DNA of 64,000 nt. Source: Flavobacterium oreochromis. GTDB lineage: Bacteria; Bacteroidota; Bacteroidia; Flavobacteriales; Flavobacteriaceae. The notes beneath the pieces are model-generated. The model had not been told where the DNA came from. It did no database searches and was given only the letters and a program-made list of their open reading frames with translations. Positions 63,437 to 64,000 of this stretch are shown one piece after another. Each line of letters starts with the position of its first letter. Positions within the stretch are counted from its first letter, which is position 1. The position numbers and the translations under genes are program-made. The stretch is from contig NZ_CP067377.1 of the NCBI RefSeq assembly GCF_019565455.1, forward strand, positions 992,001 to 1,056,000, read 5' to 3'.

Positions 63437-64000
63437 ATGTTATTTAAAGAGATAGTAGGACACCAGCATGTAAAAAATCATTTATTAACCAGTGCAAGTC
63501 ATGGAAGAATTCCTCATGCACAATTATTTGTTGGACCAGAGGGTTGTGGTATACTAAGAGTGGCTATAGCTTATGCGCAATACGTATTGTGTCAAAATAA
63601 AGATTTTGAAAATCAGGGAGGTATAGATAGTTGCAATATAAAATTTGATCATTTTTCACATCCTGATTTACATTTTGTTTACCCAACAGTTACAACGGAA
63701 GATGTAAAATCAAAACCTAAAAGTTTAGATTTTTTACCACTTTGGCGAGAATTTTTACTAGAAAAACCATATGGTGGTTTATTTGATTGGTATGATAAAT
63801 TAGGAGTAGGGAATAAGCAAGGAGAAATTAGAGTAGAAGATGCTTCTGAAATTTTAAAATCATTAGCTCTTAAGTCTTATGAAGGAGGTTATAAAATTTT
63901 AATTATTTGGATGGCTGATAAAATGAATGTTGCAGCGTCTAATAAATTATTAAAATTACTTGAAGAACCTACAGATAAGACTCTTTTTATTTTAATTACA
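63437..64000 (+). CDS. holB: DNA polymerase III delta-prime subunit (3' truncated by window)
   Basis: Clamp-loader subunit. From ATG 63437 the frame is open to the window edge (188 codons). FKEIVGHQHVKNHLLTSASH, GRIPHAQLFVGPEGCG and YAQYVLCQN match the N-terminus of flavobacterial delta-prime, followed by FDHFSHPDLHFVYPTVTT and NKLLKLLEEPTDKTLFIL, which is the AAA+ sensor region. The P-loop-like GPEGCGILR lacks the lysine needed for ATP binding, as is usual for delta-prime. Confidence 0.9.
   Translation, partial: MLFKEIVGHQHVKNHLLTSASHGRIPHAQLFVGPEGCGILRVAIAYAQYVLCQNKDFENQGGIDSCNIKFDHFSHPDLHFVYPTVTTEDVKSKPKSLDFLPLWREFLLEKPYGGLFDWYDKLGVGNKQGEIRVEDASEILKSLALKSYEGGYKILIIWMADKMNVAASNKLLKLLEEPTDKTLFILIT

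Overview
The window is AT-rich chromosomal DNA from a member of the Flavobacteriaceae, most likely a gliding Flavobacterium or a close relative. The evidence is a sprC-sprD-sprB-sprF gliding-motility locus, type IX secretion (CHU_C-type) C-terminal domains, the ftsX-DUF3098-uppP-truB gene order, PorP/SprF outer-membrane proteins, and the Bacteroidetes -7 promoter element TAnnTTTG in front of many genes. The low GC content recalls the fish-associated flavobacteria, but the species cannot be fixed from this window.

Layout. 1-1007: 3' end of a patatin-like phospholipase with a surface-antigen barrel. 1105-2549: amino-acid permease. 2583-3273: decayed IS3-type insertion sequence. 3297-11254: housekeeping genes (lepA, a DusB-type dihydrouridine synthase, pckA, DUF423, a saccharopine dehydrogenase-like protein, an Lrp regulator, a zinc metallopeptidase). 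11492-12415: decayed alpha/beta hydrolase. 12623-17320: leuS and two PAP2 phosphatases. 17441-20163: ftsX, DUF3098, uppP, truB. 20219-21826: thioredoxin-like protein, tag, VF530. 21884-29135: TPP riboswitch and thiamine operon thiS-thiC-tenI/thiE-like-thiD-thiE-thiG-thiH-thiF, interrupted by REP-like repeats. 29146-39890: aat, DUF3127, flavin reductase, histidine kinase, FAD oxidoreductase, mtgA, S41 protease, GNAT, lytic transglycosylase, pgk. 39993-62837 (minus strand): about 23 kb gliding-adhesin operon, read as small secreted protein, beta-helix protein, sprC, sprD, the giant adhesin sprB (about 4760 aa when repaired) and sprF, with a good promoter at 62878-62907 and a terminator at 39931-39972. 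63437-64000: 5' part of holB.

The adhesin operon is the most notable system. SprB is a mobile surface adhesin exported by type IX secretion, SprF is the PorP-like outer-membrane partner, and SprD here carries sixteen near-identical 108-bp repeats that encode a long charged helix between a PorP-like barrel and a SPOR-like end. Two further secreted proteins of unknown role lie upstream of sprC.

At least ten conserved genes (permease, lepA, ftsX, uppP, thioredoxin-like, mtgA, S41 protease, sprB, sprC, beta-helix protein) are each broken by what looks like a single-base gain or loss, almost always in a homopolymer. Restoring one base gives family-typical products, for example exactly 598 aa for LepA. 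Because essential genes are hit and both A/T and G/C runs are affected, homopolymer sequencing error is the likeliest cause. In contrast, the alpha/beta hydrolase at 11492-12415 has substitution-type damage and looks like a true pseudogene. I report each frameshifted pair as one gene. No tRNA, rRNA or CRISPR array was seen.
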